Positions 17,463 to 27,152 of a stretch of 64,000 nucleotides of DNA are shown here, piece by piece; position 1 is the first letter of the stretch, and each line of letters starts with the position of its first letter. Source of the stretch: Parendozoicomonas callyspongiae (lineage in GTDB: Bacteria; Pseudomonadota; Gammaproteobacteria; Pseudomonadales; Endozoicomonadaceae); the NCBI RefSeq assembly GCF_023502345.1, contig NZ_JAMFLX010000011.1, positions 1-64,000 of the forward strand, read 5' to 3'. The notes beneath the pieces are model-generated. The model did no database searches and was not told the DNA's origin. It saw only the letters and a list, made by a program, of their open reading frames with translations. A program made the position numbers and the translations under genes.

Positions 17463-18764
17463 TTGAAGTCTGTTAATGTTGGTATCTGCGGTCTTGGTAC
17501 TGTAGGCAGTGGTACAGTCAATGTACTTGTCAGAAATGCTGAAATTTTATCTGCCCGCACGGGATGCGATATCCGAATTACGCAGATTGGTGCACGTCGA
17601 CCAAACCCAAGCTGTGATACATCAGAAATCTCTGTTGTAAATGATATTTTTGAAGTCGCATCCAATCCTGATGTCGATATTCTGGTTGAACTGATTGGCG
17701 GCTATGACACGGCTCTGAAGCTTGTTAAGGAAGCTATCAGCAATGGCAAGCATATTGTCACGGCCAATAAGGCATTGATTGCTGAGCATGGCAATGAAAT
17801 CTTTGCTCTGGCTCGTGAGATGAATATTGTTGTTGCCTATGAAGCCGGTGTGGCCGGTGGTATCCCTGCGATTAAATCCCTGCGCGAAGGGCTGGTAGCC
17901 AATCGTATCAATTGGCTGGCTGGTATTATCAATGGAACCGGCAACTTTATCCTGACAGAAATGAAAGATAAGGGGAGCCCGTTCGCAGATGTCCTGAAGC
18001 AAGCTCAGGATCTTGGCTATGCAGAGGCTGATCCGACCTTTGATGTGGAAGGAATTGATGCAGCCCATAAGCTGACAATCCTGGCATCCAATGCTTTCGG
18101 AATACCGCTGATGTTTGATAAGACCTTCACGGAAGGCATCAGCAAGGTCACTCCAGAGGATCTTCAATACGCTGAAGAGTTTGGATACCGGATCAAGCAT
18201 CTCGGCATCGCCCGCAACACTGATAAAGGTGTTGAGCTGCGTGTTCACCCCACACTTATTCCTGAGAGTCACCTGCTGGCCAGTGTTGATGGCGTCATGA
18301 ACAGCGTTCTGATTGATGGTGATGCTGTGGGTCAGACCATGTATTACGGTGCAGGAGCTGGCAGCGAACCAACCGCATCAGCTGTTGTTGCCGATATTGC
18401 TGATATTGCCCGGATTATTTCGGCCCCTGAATGTGCTGTGCCTCCGGTATCCCTCCTGTCTGCGGGGCAGGATGTCAGTGTTCTTCCTATAGGGGAAATT
18501 GTTGCTGCCAGCTATCTGCGCATTCGCGCTGAAGATCATCCTGGTGTGTTGATGAAGGTCACTGAAGTGCTGGGGCAGCATGGAATCAACATTGATGCGT
18601 TGTTGCAGAAAGAGGCACGGGAGAGTGATGGTTGTGCGGATATCGCTGTTCTCACACACCACATCAGAGAGAATCTCCTGATGCAGGCGGTTTCAGAAAT
18701 TGAAGAGCTGGAAGAAATAACCAGCCCGGTGGTTCATATTCGGGTTGATCATTTGGGCGGCTAG
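17463..18764 (+). CDS. hom: Homoserine dehydrogenase
   Basis: Monofunctional homoserine dehydrogenase, reducing aspartate semialdehyde to homoserine for threonine and methionine synthesis. The Rossmann motif GICGLGTVGSGTV is at the N-terminus, followed by VTANKALIAEHG, EAGVAGGIPAIKSLREG, INGTGNFIL and a C-terminal ACT domain (LRIRAEDHPGVLMKVTEVL) for allosteric control by threonine. The length of 433 residues is typical of the Pseudomonas type. The start is a TTG with GGGGAG seven bases upstream. thrC follows after 15 bases. Confidence 0.96.
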   Translation: MKSVNVGICGLGTVGSGTVNVLVRNAEILSARTGCDIRITQIGARRPNPSCDTSEISVVNDIFEVASNPDVDILVELIGGYDTALKLVKEAISNGKHIVTANKALIAEHGNEIFALAREMNIVVAYEAGVAGGIPAIKSLREGLVANRINWLAGIINGTGNFILTEMKDKGSPFADVLKQAQDLGYAEADPTFDVEGIDAAHKLTILASNAFGIPLMFDKTFTEGISKVTPEDLQYAEEFGYRIKHLGIARNTDKGVELRVHPTLIPESHLLASVDGVMNSVLIDGDAVGQTMYYGAGAGSEPTASAVVADIADIARIISAPECAVPPVSLLSAGQDVSVLPIGEIVAASYLRIRAEDHPGVLMKVTEVLGQHGINIDALLQKEARESDGCADIAVLTHHIRENLLMQAVSEIEELEEITSPVVHIRVDHLGG

Positions 18765-18779
18765 TAACGGAAAAAAGAC

Positions 18780-20180
18780 ATGAAATATATCAGTACACGC
18801 GGACAAGCCCCCGTTCTTGGATTTGAAGAAGTTATGCTGACCGGCCTCGCCAGTGATGGCGGGTTGTATATTCCTGAATCCTTACCGCATTTTACCAAGG
18901 ATGAGATTGCCCGGTTTGCCAGCCTTGAGTATGCAGAACTTGCGATTGAGATTATCAGACCTTTCGTTGCCGATTTTCTTAGCGAAGAGAAACTTCAGGA
19001 AGTCGTTAAAGAAACGTACTCTGTTTTCCGTCATAAAGCTGTTGCACCACTGGTTCAGCTGGATACCAATGAGTGGGTAATGGAGCTTTTCCATGGTCCA
19101 ACGCTGGCATTCAAGGATTTTGCCCTGCAGCTACTGGGGCGGTTTCTGGATGAATCCCTTGATCACCGGGGTGAGAAGGCTGTAATTCTGGGCGCAACAT
19201 CTGGTGATACCGGATCGGCGGCCATTGAAGGCTGTCGTGCCTGTGAACATGTCGATATTTTTATCATGCACCCCCACAACAGAGTATCGGATGTGCAGCG
19301 TCGACAGATGACGACTGTTCTGGCAGATAATGTCCACAATATTGCCATCGAAGGGACATTTGATGATTGCCAGGCGCTGGTTAAGGCTAGCTTTGCCGAC
19401 CAGGCCTTTCTTAAAGGCCATCGTCGTTTGATTGCGGTGAACTCCATCAACTGGGCCCGGATTATGGCCCAGGTGGTGTACTACTTCTATGCAGCGCTTT
19501 CTCTTGGGGCTCCTCACCGGGAAGTTTCATTCTCGGTTCCAACCGGTAATTTTGGCGATATTTTTGCCGGTTATATAGCCAAACGTATGGGGCTACCGGT
19601 TAAACAGCTGATTGTCGGAACCAATCGCAACGATATCCTTCACCGTTTCTTTGCTGATAACAGCTATAGCAAAGAGCAGCTGGAACCAACTCTCTCGCCC
19701 AGTATGGATATCATGGTATCCAGTAACTTCGAGCGCTTACTGTTTGACCTTCATGATCGTGATGGTGAAAAACTGCAAGCAGTTATGGCCGCATTCGATG
19801 AGAGTGGATCAATTTCCATTGATCCGGCACGCTGGGAAGCTGTGAAGGAACTGTTCGGCAGTGACCGGTCATCAGATGAAGAGGTTGTGGCAACTATTCA
19901 GCATGTTGCCAATGAGTCTGATGGTTATCTGCTTGATCCTCATACCGCTATCGGTGTTAAAGCTGCACGTGTCTGCCATAGCTCAAATGAAGTTCCCGTT
20001 GTCACCCTGGCTACAGCGCATCCAGTTAAATTCCCGGAATCTATCGTTCGAGCTGGATTGGATGAACCAAAACTACCTGAGTGGTTGTCTGATCTGAATG
20101 AGCGGCCTGAGCGCTACCAGGTGCTTGAAGATAACAAGGCAACACTGCACGGATATATTCAGGAAACTCTGAAGCTGTGA
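18780..20180 (+). CDS. thrC: Threonine synthase
   Basis: PLP enzyme converting O-phosphohomoserine to threonine, the last step of the pathway begun by hom just upstream. The N-terminal MKYISTRGQAPVLGFEEVML and GLASDGGLYIPE are characteristic. The PLP lysine lies in FHGPTLAFKDFALQ, and the phosphate loop in GATSGDTGSAAIEG. The 466 residues match the long gammaproteobacterial type. It forms an operon with hom and is closed by a terminator 28 bases past the stop. Confidence 0.96.
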   Translation: MKYISTRGQAPVLGFEEVMLTGLASDGGLYIPESLPHFTKDEIARFASLEYAELAIEIIRPFVADFLSEEKLQEVVKETYSVFRHKAVAPLVQLDTNEWVMELFHGPTLAFKDFALQLLGRFLDESLDHRGEKAVILGATSGDTGSAAIEGCRACEHVDIFIMHPHNRVSDVQRRQMTTVLADNVHNIAIEGTFDDCQALVKASFADQAFLKGHRRLIAVNSINWARIMAQVVYYFYAALSLGAPHREVSFSVPTGNFGDIFAGYIAKRMGLPVKQLIVGTNRNDILHRFFADNSYSKEQLEPTLSPSMDIMVSSNFERLLFDLHDRDGEKLQAVMAAFDESGSISIDPARWEAVKELFGSDRSSDEEVVATIQHVANESDGYLLDPHTAIGVKAARVCHSSNEVPVVTLATAHPVKFPESIVRAGLDEPKLPEWLSDLNERPERYQVLEDNKATLHGYIQETLKL

Positions 20181-20207
20181 TGTCGTAACTCTTGATTGTG
20201 ACAAAAG

Positions 20208-20233
20208 AAAAGGGCTGCTATTGCAGCCCTTTT
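20208..20233 (+). terminator. Terminator between thrC and the RRM gene
   Basis: AAAAGGGCTGC, loop TATT, then GCAGCCCTTTT. The stem is flanked by A-rich and T-rich sides, so it can terminate both thrC and the convergent RRM-protein gene. Confidence 0.85.
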
Positions 20234-20254
20234 GATGTCTACACCCAGAATGAA

Positions 20255-20536
20255 TCAGGCGTATTGACGCCTCTGATGATTTTGCTGGGGCTTGGGAGTC
20301 GCAAGGCGAACGCGCAGGTTGCGGTTCAGCAGCTTCTGACCGTCCATTTCCAGGGCGGCTTCAGCACCGTTTTTTTCGGCATACCGTATAAAGGCAAAGC
20401 CTCGGGACTTACCTGATTCCCGGTCGCGGATGAGTTTGATGTGATCAACGTTACCATAGCCTTCAAAAGCGGCGGAAAGATCATCTTCGGTGGCAGACCA
20501 GCTCAGGTTACCGATATAGATTTCCCGGTTGTCCAT
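20255..20536 (-). CDS. RNA-binding protein, RRM domain
   Basis: A 93-residue protein made almost entirely of one RNA recognition motif. RNP2 is IYIGNL (residues 6-11) and RNP1 is KSRGFAFIRY (about 43-52), so the RNA-binding aromatic residues are in place. The basic Gln/Arg-rich end (PKPQQNHQRRQYA) would add RNA affinity. Small single-RRM proteins of this kind are found in cyanobacteria and many gammaproteobacteria, often linked to cold adaptation. That role is not shown here. It is monocistronic with a long leader. Confidence 0.92.
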   Translation of the reverse strand: MDNREIYIGNLSWSATEDDLSAAFEGYGNVDHIKLIRDRESGKSRGFAFIRYAEKNGAEAALEMDGQKLLNRNLRVRLATPKPQQNHQRRQYA

Positions 20537-20917
20537 TAACGGATTCTCATTTTCTGATTGGAAGTGTCACTGTGAACTCACCCATCTGTGAGTCACATCG
20601 TCCTCTGCCGCGACCAATGGTTCTGTTAATCAAACCCCCCAGGTCTACGTGGGTTATCCCCTTGTGCTAAGTAAAACAACACACTAACCCTGCAAAGGTA
20701 CTTAAATGCTTGCATAAAGAGGTACTCCGTACCAGTGCATGGTCGTACGTGATCACAGGAAAATGAGTTAAGCCTGACCCGTGTCAGTTTGTGGTTGGCA
20801 TTTAGGTTCTGGTGGCGTAAGTTTGTGCGATTCAGTGGGGTGAATAAAAAGGCATTTCCCGCTCAAGGCTGTTTGGTAAGATATTCAAAATTCCATACCA
20901 GAAGACCAGATACTTTC
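20537..20917. other. Intergenic region between the RRM gene and recJ
   Basis: About 380 bases between divergent genes with no convincing coding sequence. The RRM side holds an inverted repeat, GTGAACTCAC (20572-20581) with GTGAGTCAC (20588-20596), which would lie in the RRM mRNA leader. An open frame running from 20789 into recJ lacks homology-like content and is probably not translated. Promoters could not be placed with confidence. Confidence 0.4.
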
Positions 20918-22672
20918 ATGTCGGTAACCATAACGCGACGAGCTATCAGTGATGAAACCAGTTCACACTCCCTGGCAGGTAATCTCCCTTCATTACTGAA
21001 GCGGATTTATCTGTCCCGGGGGGTCAGTGATGATAAAGAGTTGCAGAGAAGCCTGAAAAACCTTGAGAGCTGGCAGAGCCTGAAAGGAATTTCTGAAGCG
21101 GCTGCTTTGATGGCTGATGCTGTGATCAGTGGCCAGCGCATCCTGATTGTGGGTGACTTCGACGCTGATGGCGCAACCAGCTCTGCGCTTGGAACGCTGG
21201 CCTTGCGTGCCATGGGGGCTGCATGGGTTGATTTTCTGGTGCCCAATCGCTTTGAGTATGGTTACGGGCTATCGCCCGATATTGTCGAAGTCGCAAAAAA
21301 CAGTCGTCCGGATCTGCTGGTAACAGTGGATAATGGTATTTCCAGTATCGAAGGCGTGAAAGCTGCCAAAGAAGCCGGAATCAAGGTGCTGATCACCGAC
21401 CACCACTTGGCCGGTGAGGTTCTGCCCGAGGCGGATGCCATTGTTAACCCCAACCAGCCCGGCTGCGAGTTCCCCTGTAAAAGCACTGCCGGTGTCGGTG
21501 TGATCTTTTATGTTCTTTGTGCCCTGCGTACTGAACTGGATCGCAGGGGCTGGTTTGTTCCTCCCCGGGAAAAGCCCAATATGGCATCTTTCCTTGATCT
21601 GGTGGCTTTGGGAACAGTTGCTGATGTGGTGGGGCTCGACAGCAATAATCGCATTTTCGTTCATCAGGGTATCGGACGTATCAGGGCTGGGAAGGCCCGT
21701 CCTGGTATTCTGGCGCTGGCTGAAGTCTCTCGGCGAGATCCCGCGCGTCTGGCTGCTCCGGATCTTGGTTTTGCTCTGGCTCCCCGGTTAAATGCAGCGG
21801 GTCGGCTTGATGATATGTCTCTGGGAATAGAGCTTCTTATTACTGAAGATCCTAACCATGCCCGGCATCTGGCCAGTCAGCTTGACGGTCTGAACCAGGA
21901 GCGCAGGGATATTGAAGACAGTATGAAGGAAGAGGCCCTGCGGGATCTGGCCAGACTGAAGCTGGACAACACTGTTGATGGCAATACTAATGCTCTGCCC
22001 TGGGGCGTCTGCCTGTTTCAGGATGACTGGCACCAGGGCGTGATTGGAATTCTGGCATCCAGGGTTAAAGAAAAAATGCACCGCCCTGTTATTGCGTTCG
22101 CCCCAGGTAACGAGAGCGAAATCAAAGGCTCGGCCCGATCTATACCAGGATTTCATATTCGGGACGCTCTTGAAGCTATCTCCACAAAATTCCCTGGTCT
22201 GATTCTCAAGTTCGGTGGTCATGCCATGGCGGCGGGCTTATCGCTGAAGGAAAAGGATTACCAGACTTTTTCAGATGCATTTGATCAGGAAGCTCGCAGA
22301 TTGCTGGTCAAAGCGCAGCTGGAAGCTTCTTTGATGACCGATGGTGAACTCAGTCTTACTGACTTGAATCTGGATACGGCAGAAATGCTACGGGAAGCTG
22401 GCCCCTGGGGGCAGAATTTTCCGGAGCCGGTGTTTGATGGTGTTTTTGATCTGCAGGAGCAGCGGCTTCTGGGCGGTAAACATCTGAAAATGATGGTGGT
22501 ACCTGAGCAGGGTTCAGACTGGATTGATGGTATCTGTTTTAATGTGGACTCAAGGCGCTGGCCGGACACCTCGGTCAGAAAGGTGCGTCTTGTTTACCGT
22601 CTTGATGTTAATGAGTTTCGTGGACGGCGTAGTGTTCAGCTAATGATTGAGCATCTTGAACCGCTTTCTTAG
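20918..22672 (+). CDS. recJ: Single-stranded-DNA-specific exonuclease RecJ
   Basis: 5'-3' single-strand exonuclease of the DHH family used in recombination and mismatch repair. Metal-binding motifs are GDFDADGATSSALGTLAL, VTVDNGISS, ITDHHLAGE and GTVADVVGL. The DHHA1 part has GFALAPRLNAAGRLDD and GGHAMAAGLSL. Starting at the ATG at 20918 (MSVTITRRAIS) gives 584 residues, close to E. coli RecJ; the frame is open for 43 more codons upstream but these look non-coding. The hom-thrC-recJ-prfB-lysS neighbourhood resembles Pseudomonas. Confidence 0.96.
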   Translation: MSVTITRRAISDETSSHSLAGNLPSLLKRIYLSRGVSDDKELQRSLKNLESWQSLKGISEAAALMADAVISGQRILIVGDFDADGATSSALGTLALRAMGAAWVDFLVPNRFEYGYGLSPDIVEVAKNSRPDLLVTVDNGISSIEGVKAAKEAGIKVLITDHHLAGEVLPEADAIVNPNQPGCEFPCKSTAGVGVIFYVLCALRTELDRRGWFVPPREKPNMASFLDLVALGTVADVVGLDSNNRIFVHQGIGRIRAGKARPGILALAEVSRRDPARLAAPDLGFALAPRLNAAGRLDDMSLGIELLITEDPNHARHLASQLDGLNQERRDIEDSMKEEALRDLARLKLDNTVDGNTNALPWGVCLFQDDWHQGVIGILASRVKEKMHRPVIAFAPGNESEIKGSARSIPGFHIRDALEAISTKFPGLILKFGGHAMAAGLSLKEKDYQTFSDAFDQEARRLLVKAQLEASLMTDGELSLTDLNLDTAEMLREAGPWGQNFPEPVFDGVFDLQEQRLLGGKHLKMMVVPEQGSDWIDGICFNVDSRRWPDTSVRKVRLVYRLDVNEFRGRRSVQLMIEHLEPLS

Positions 22673-22909
22673 ATTCTTTTGGAAAATAGCGCCTGCTTCG
22701 TCGATAAATCAGGCGGATTGCGAAAAAACGACTATTTTGTCAGCACCCTTGTTCTGGTAAATTTACGCTTTTATTTTTGACTCTGGAAATCTGCATTTCA
22801 TCACAGTGAATCTTAACCAGTATGCTGGTCAAAGAAGTCAAACTGTGTGGGGTTCAGGTTTCTTTGCATTTGGCTGAATGAAACAGCCTGCCACTGGAAA
22901 AAAGCAGCA

Positions 22910-24005
22910 ATGGAAATCAATCCGATCCTGAATGATATCAAGGATATGAAAGAGCGTACTGACGTTCTTAGGGGGTATCTTTGACTACGCCAGCAAGAAA
23001 GATCGTTTGGTAGAAGTCGAACGGGAGCTTGAAGATCCCGCCGTCTGGAATGATCCGGACAATGCTCAGGCTCTGGGACGCGAACGCTCTCAGCTTGAGG
23101 AGATCGTGAAAACCATCGACAACATGGAGCAGGGGCTGTCCGATGCCGGCGAACTGTTGGATATGGTTGTTGAGGAAGAAGACGAAGATGGCGTAAACGA
23201 TGTTGTCGCTGAACTGGAAAACCTGCGTGAGCAACTCGAAAAGCTTGAGTTCCGTCGTATGTTCTCCGGTGATATGGATGCCAACAATGCTTACCTGGAA
23301 ATTCAGGCTGGTTCCGGTGGTACAGAAGCACAGGATTGGGCCAATATGCTGCTGCGCATGTATCTGCGCTGGGGTGAGGACAAGGGCTTCAAGTGTGAAC
23401 TGATTGAAGTCTCTGCCGGGGAAATTGCAGGCATCAAATCTGCAACTATTCAGGTCTCCGGTGAATATGCTTTTGGCTGGTTGCGTACCGAAACCGGCGT
23501 TCACCGTCTGGTTCGTAAATCGCCTTTTGACTCGAATAATCGTCGTCATACGTCGTTTACCTCGGTCTTTATCTCCCCCGAGATTGACGACAATATCGAG
23601 ATTGATATTAACCCGGCTGATCTGCGAATCGACACCTATCGTTCCAGTGGCGCAGGTGGTCAGCATGTAAACACCACCGACTCTGCCGTGCGAATTACCC
23701 ACGTACCGACTGGCGTGGTTGCCGCATGTCAGAACCAGCGATCCCAGCACCAGAACAAAGACAAGGCCATGCAGCAACTGAAAGCCAAGCTGTATGAGCT
23801 GGAAATGCAGAAACGAACGGCTGAAGCACAGGCGCTGGAGGACAGTAAATCCGACATCGGCTGGGGCAGCCAGATTCGTTCCTACGTGCTGGATGATTCC
23901 CGCATCAAGGATCTGCGTACCGGTGTTGAAACACGCAACACTCAGGCAGTTCTGGATGGTGGTCTGGATCGCTTTATTGAGGCCAGCCTCAAGCAGGGTC
24001 TGTAA
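22910..24005 (+). CDS. prfB: Peptide chain release factor 2, programmed +1 frameshift
   Basis: RF2 terminates translation at UGA and UAA. Codons 1-24 run from the ATG at 22910 to CTT at 22979-22981; codon 25 is an in-frame TGA (22982-22984). A +1 shift on CTT-T continues as Asp-Tyr-Ala in the frame ending at 24005, giving 364 residues. The upstream Shine-Dalgarno-like AGGGGG (22970-22975) and the slip site CUUUGAC are the standard autoregulatory signal: low RF2 favours the shift. The peptidyl hydrolysis motif GGQ is in [10 protein letters not shown] and the stop-codon tripeptide SPF in [11 protein letters not shown]. This is not a pseudogene. Confidence 0.97.
22970..22985 (+). promoter_or_regulatory. 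prfB programmed frameshift signal
   Basis: AGGGGG-TAT-CTT-TGA-C: an internal Shine-Dalgarno-like element three bases from the slippery CTT codon, followed by the UGA stop in a poor (C) context. It is identical in arrangement to the known RF2 autoregulation site. Confidence 0.96.
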
Positions 24006-24082
24006 GCGGTTCTACTATTAAATAATTCTTTCAATAAAGCGGGGCAGACAGGTTCCGTTTTGTGATTTTCAGGTTTGAGTCA

Positions 24083-25621
24083 ATGACAAACGAAAATGTG
24101 AATGAAGCAGCTGGCGAACAGCAACAGGAAGAAAATCGCCTGATCGCGCAGCGCCGCGAGAAGCTGAGCGCTATTCGTGAAGAGCGTAACGCTTTCCCAA
24201 ATGCTTTTCGTCGTGAGCACTATGCTGCCCGTCTGCAGGAGCAGTACCAGGATTCTTCCAAGGAAGATCTGGCTGCGTCCAGCGAGCCGGCCTGCGTTGC
24301 CGGCCGTGTTGTTCTGAACCGTGGTGCCTTTATGGTACTGCAGGATATGACTGGCCGTATTCAGGCCTACGTTAACCGCAAGACTCTGAGCAAAGAGGTT
24401 CTGGCGGAAATCAAGACTCTAGACCTGGGCGATATTATCGGTGTTGCCGGTTCCCTGCAGCGTTCCGGCAAGGGCGACCTGTACATTGATATTGAGAAGT
24501 TCGGGCTGCTGACCAAGTCTCTGCGTCCTCTGCCAGAGAAGCACAAAGGTCTGGCTGATATCGAACAGCGTTACCGCCAGCGCTATGTGGACCTGATCAC
24601 CAATGATCGTTCCCGCGAAGTGTTCAGCATCCGCTCCAAGCTGGTTGACGGTATTCGTCGCTATCTGGCTGACCGCGACTTCATGGAAGTGGAAACTCCC
24701 ATGCTGCAGACCATTCCCGGTGGTGCATCTGCGCGGCCATTTATTACTCACCACAACAGCCTTGATATCCAGATGTTCATGCGTATCGCACCTGAGCTGT
24801 ACCTGAAGCGACTGGTTGTCGGTGGTTTTGAGCGTGTTTTTGAGATCAACCGTAATTTCCGTAACGAAGGTCTGTCCGTTCGTCACAACCCAGAATTCAC
24901 TATGCTGGAGTTCTATCAGGCTTACGCGGATTACAAAGATCTGATGGATCTGACTGAAGATATGCTGCGTACCCTGGCGCAGGATATTCTGGGAACCACC
25001 ACCGTTGTAAACACTGTTCGCAATGCTGATGGAGAGGTGTCTGAGACCTACGAATATGATTTCGGCAAGCCTTTTGTTCGAATGACTATGGTTGAGTCGA
25101 TCCTGCACTATAATACCGACCTCACTCGTGAGCAGGTGACTAACTTTGAATCTGCCAAGGCTGCTGCTGAGAGCCTGGGCATCACTGTTAAATCAACCTG
25201 GGGGCTGGGTAAGATCCAGACCGAGATCTTTGAAGAAGTTGCTGAGCACCGCCTGATTCAGCCGACTTTCATTACTGAGTATCCAGCAGAAGTTTCTCCG
25301 CTGGCCCGTCGTAATGATGATAATGACCATATCACTGACCGCTTTGAGTTCTTTGTCGGTGGTCGTGAGCTTGCGAATGGTTTCTCCGAGCTGAATGACC
25401 CTGAAGATCAGCATGAACGTTTCATGCAACAGGTTCAGGAAAAAGATGCCGGTGATGACGAAGCCATGCACTACGATGCTGACTACGTTCGTGCTCTTGA
25501 ATACGGTCTGCCACCAACTGCTGGTGAAGGTATTGGTATTGACCGCTTGGCGATGCTCTTTACCGACTCCCCGTCCATTCGTGACGTGATTCTATTCCCG
25601 CATATGCGCCCTGAAGCATAA
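24083..25621 (+). CDS. lysS: Lysyl-tRNA synthetase, class II
   Basis: Charges tRNA-Lys. The 512-residue product starts [15 protein letters not shown] at 24083; the frame is open seven codons further upstream. It has the N-terminal OB-fold ([20 protein letters not shown]) and class II motifs: motif 1 around [20 protein letters not shown], motif 2 [20 protein letters not shown] and motif 3 [13 protein letters not shown]. prfB lies 77 bases upstream, a conserved gene pair. Confidence 0.97.
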   Translation: MTNENVNEAAGEQQQEENRLIAQRREKLSAIREERNAFPNAFRREHYAARLQEQYQDSSKEDLAASSEPACVAGRVVLNRGAFMVLQDMTGRIQAYVNRKTLSKEVLAEIKTLDLGDIIGVAGSLQRSGKGDLYIDIEKFGLLTKSLRPLPEKHKGLADIEQRYRQRYVDLITNDRSREVFSIRSKLVDGIRRYLADRDFMEVETPMLQTIPGGASARPFITHHNSLDIQMFMRIAPELYLKRLVVGGFERVFEINRNFRNEGLSVRHNPEFTMLEFYQAYADYKDLMDLTEDMLRTLAQDILGTTTVVNTVRNADGEVSETYEYDFGKPFVRMTMVESILHYNTDLTREQVTNFESAKAAAESLGITVKSTWGLGKIQTEIFEEVAEHRLIQPTFITEYPAEVSPLARRNDDNDHITDRFEFFVGGRELANGFSELNDPEDQHERFMQQVQEKDAGDDEAMHYDADYVRALEYGLPPTAGEGIGIDRLAMLFTDSPSIRDVILFPHMRPEA

Positions 25622-25706
25622 GCGACAGAATTTATTAGCTATGAATTGAGCCGCCTTTTATCACCTGGTGATAATTAAAGCTGTTACATCATGGCGGTTA
25701 AGATAA

Positions 25707-25730
25707 TGACGTTCTGCGTCAGTCTTTTTT
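25707..25730 (+). terminator. Candidate lysS terminator
   Basis: TGACG (25707-25711) and CGTCA (25717-25721) form a short stem followed by GTCTTTTTT. The stem is only 5 bp, but the U-tract and position 85 bases after lysS fit. Confidence 0.45.
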
Positions 25731-25766
25731 GAGGTCTGCCGGACAAAATCTGGCAGGCCTTATTTA

Positions 25767-25927
25767 GAGCCTGTTCATAATCTTATTGCAGGCTGCAAAT
25801 GCCGAATAAAAGCACCTGTTTCTTTGCTTTTGCTCGTTACATAGAACCACTATGCGCCTCGCAAAACCATAGAAACAGGCACTTTTCTCGTCATTTTCGC
25901 TATCTGCAAAAGATTATGAACAGGCTC
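25767..25927. mobile_element. 161-bp MITE with IS5-type ends and TTA target duplication
   Basis: A non-coding element bounded by inverted repeats: the left end GAGCCTGTTCATAATCTTA continues to TTGCAG, and the right end is its complement (CTGCAAAAGATTATGAACAG then GCTC). GAGCC...GGCTC is flanked on both sides by TTA (25764-25766 and 25928-25930), a 3-bp target duplication of the TNA kind made by the IS427/IS1031 branch of the IS5 family. It carries no transposase and would need one in trans. It sits in the lysS-TetR gap, 117 bases upstream of the TetR start, and may separate that gene from its promoter. Confidence 0.82.
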
Positions 25928-26043
25928 TTACAAGGCCGGTGTCAAATATTTTGCATCAGGCTGGTACCAGGAATGGGTTTTCATGTCATTATGAGTCCCG
26001 TGACTGGCGTTATGACAACCAAGGCAAGTACAAGGCATTTCCG

Positions 26044-26772
26044 ATGGAAGCTAAGAATGAATTGGTCGAGTCAAATGAAAATGTCCCATCACTGAAATAC
26101 CAGGGGCGCAAAACCAGCCGAGCGGGTAGTGAACAACGACGAAAGGCCATTCTTGAAGCGGCCCTCAGAATTGTCGTGCGTGAAGGTGTTCGCGGGGTCC
26201 GCCATCGTGCTGTCGCCAAAGAAGCAAATGTTCCTCTATCTGCCACTACATATTACTTCAAAGATATTTCAGACCTGATTACGGACACGTTCACTCTGTT
26301 CGTAGAAGTCGGCACGGAGAAATACAGGTCTTTCTGGGGTGAATCCCTTGGGCGTTTATCCGCCGCTTTAAAGAATATCCAAACATCACCAGAGAGCCGG
26401 CATCAGATGATTCGTGTGGTTATTGATGCAGTATTTCAATATGTCTGCAGTCAGTTGCACGAACATCGAGATTATCTTTTAGCTGAACAGGCTTTCCGTC
26501 TGGAAAGTCTGCGCAATGAAAAATTGAAATCCATTGCCTGCCGTCATTCAGAATATATGCAGTCCGATTTGATTAGCTTCCTGTGGGAAGCAGGATCGAA
26601 AGCGCCGGAACAGGATGCTGCTCTAGTTGTATCCGTTATTCTTACAGCAGAATACGAAGGGTTGTTGGGTTGTGATGGTCAGTTTGATGAAGGTCAGGTT
26701 TACCGAATAATCAGTCGTGGTATCCAGGCAGTATTAATAAGCGTGTTTGAACCTGCAATTACTGCACATTGA
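26044..26772 (+). CDS. TetR/AcrR-family transcriptional regulator
   Basis: A 242-residue one-component repressor. The helix-turn-helix lies at about residues 27-75 of this start (AILEAALRIVVREGVRGVRHRAVAKEANVPLSATTYYFKD in two pieces), and the C-terminal part is the helical ligand-binding and dimer domain. I start at MEAKNELVESNEN (26044) with AAGG about nine bases upstream; the open frame reaches back to 25939, nearly to the MITE, but that part looks non-coding. A TetR gene next to lysS also occurs in Pseudomonas, from memory. The ligand and targets are unknown; the small membrane protein gene downstream could be one target. Confidence 0.9.
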   Translation: MEAKNELVESNENVPSLKYQGRKTSRAGSEQRRKAILEAALRIVVREGVRGVRHRAVAKEANVPLSATTYYFKDISDLITDTFTLFVEVGTEKYRSFWGESLGRLSAALKNIQTSPESRHQMIRVVIDAVFQYVCSQLHEHRDYLLAEQAFRLESLRNEKLKSIACRHSEYMQSDLISFLWEAGSKAPEQDAALVVSVILTAEYEGLLGCDGQFDEGQVYRIISRGIQAVLISVFEPAITAH

Positions 26773-26818
26773 TTGTGATAATATCGCCTTGCCGATTCAG
26801 ACAATTGTGCAGGGCGAT

Positions 26819-27127
26819 ATGACAATTAATAATCAAATCAAAATTATTCTTACGGCAATTTTTTCCATTGCTATCACTGTTTTTGTGTTGGATAGCCAGG
26901 GTTTTATTCGACATTCATCCGAGCAGGACTCTCTTTATATTGCTGAATACTCTCTGCTGGCCAGTGCCCCAGGTACTGAGCAGTCGATTTCAGCCAAACC
27001 TTCTGACTTTTCGGCTTATTGTATCGAGGGGCGGCTGGTAATGAGAGGAGCTGGCAAGAAGGTGAGTGCTGATGTGTCAGGATTGCTGGTGGACAAGAAG
27101 CGACGTGCTGTAAACTGTTCGTTTTGA
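26819..27127 (+). CDS. Small membrane-anchored protein of unknown function
   Basis: A 102-residue protein from the ATG at 26819 (AGGGCG just upstream). One N-terminal membrane helix (IKIILTAIFSIAITVFVLD, residues 7-25) is followed by a soluble region of about 75 residues with two Cys (YCIEG and NCSF) that could form a disulfide in the periplasm. It begins 46 bases after the TetR gene on the same strand, and ung follows 25 bases later, so the three could be cotranscribed. I do not recognise the family. Confidence 0.7.
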   Translation: MTINNQIKIILTAIFSIAITVFVLDSQGFIRHSSEQDSLYIAEYSLLASAPGTEQSISAKPSDFSAYCIEGRLVMRGAGKKVSADVSGLLVDKKRRAVNCSF

Positions 27128-27152
27128 TTATTCATCATGTCAGGAGTGGCTA

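Noticed and set aside
22910-22984. prfB read as a pseudogene because of an early TGA
   Set aside because: The TGA is the programmed frameshift stop with the full stimulatory context, and the downstream frame is intact.
22813-23331. Minus-strand open frame over the prfB frameshift region
   Set aside because: The plus strand encodes RF2 with a complete frameshift signal, so the antisense frame is incidental.
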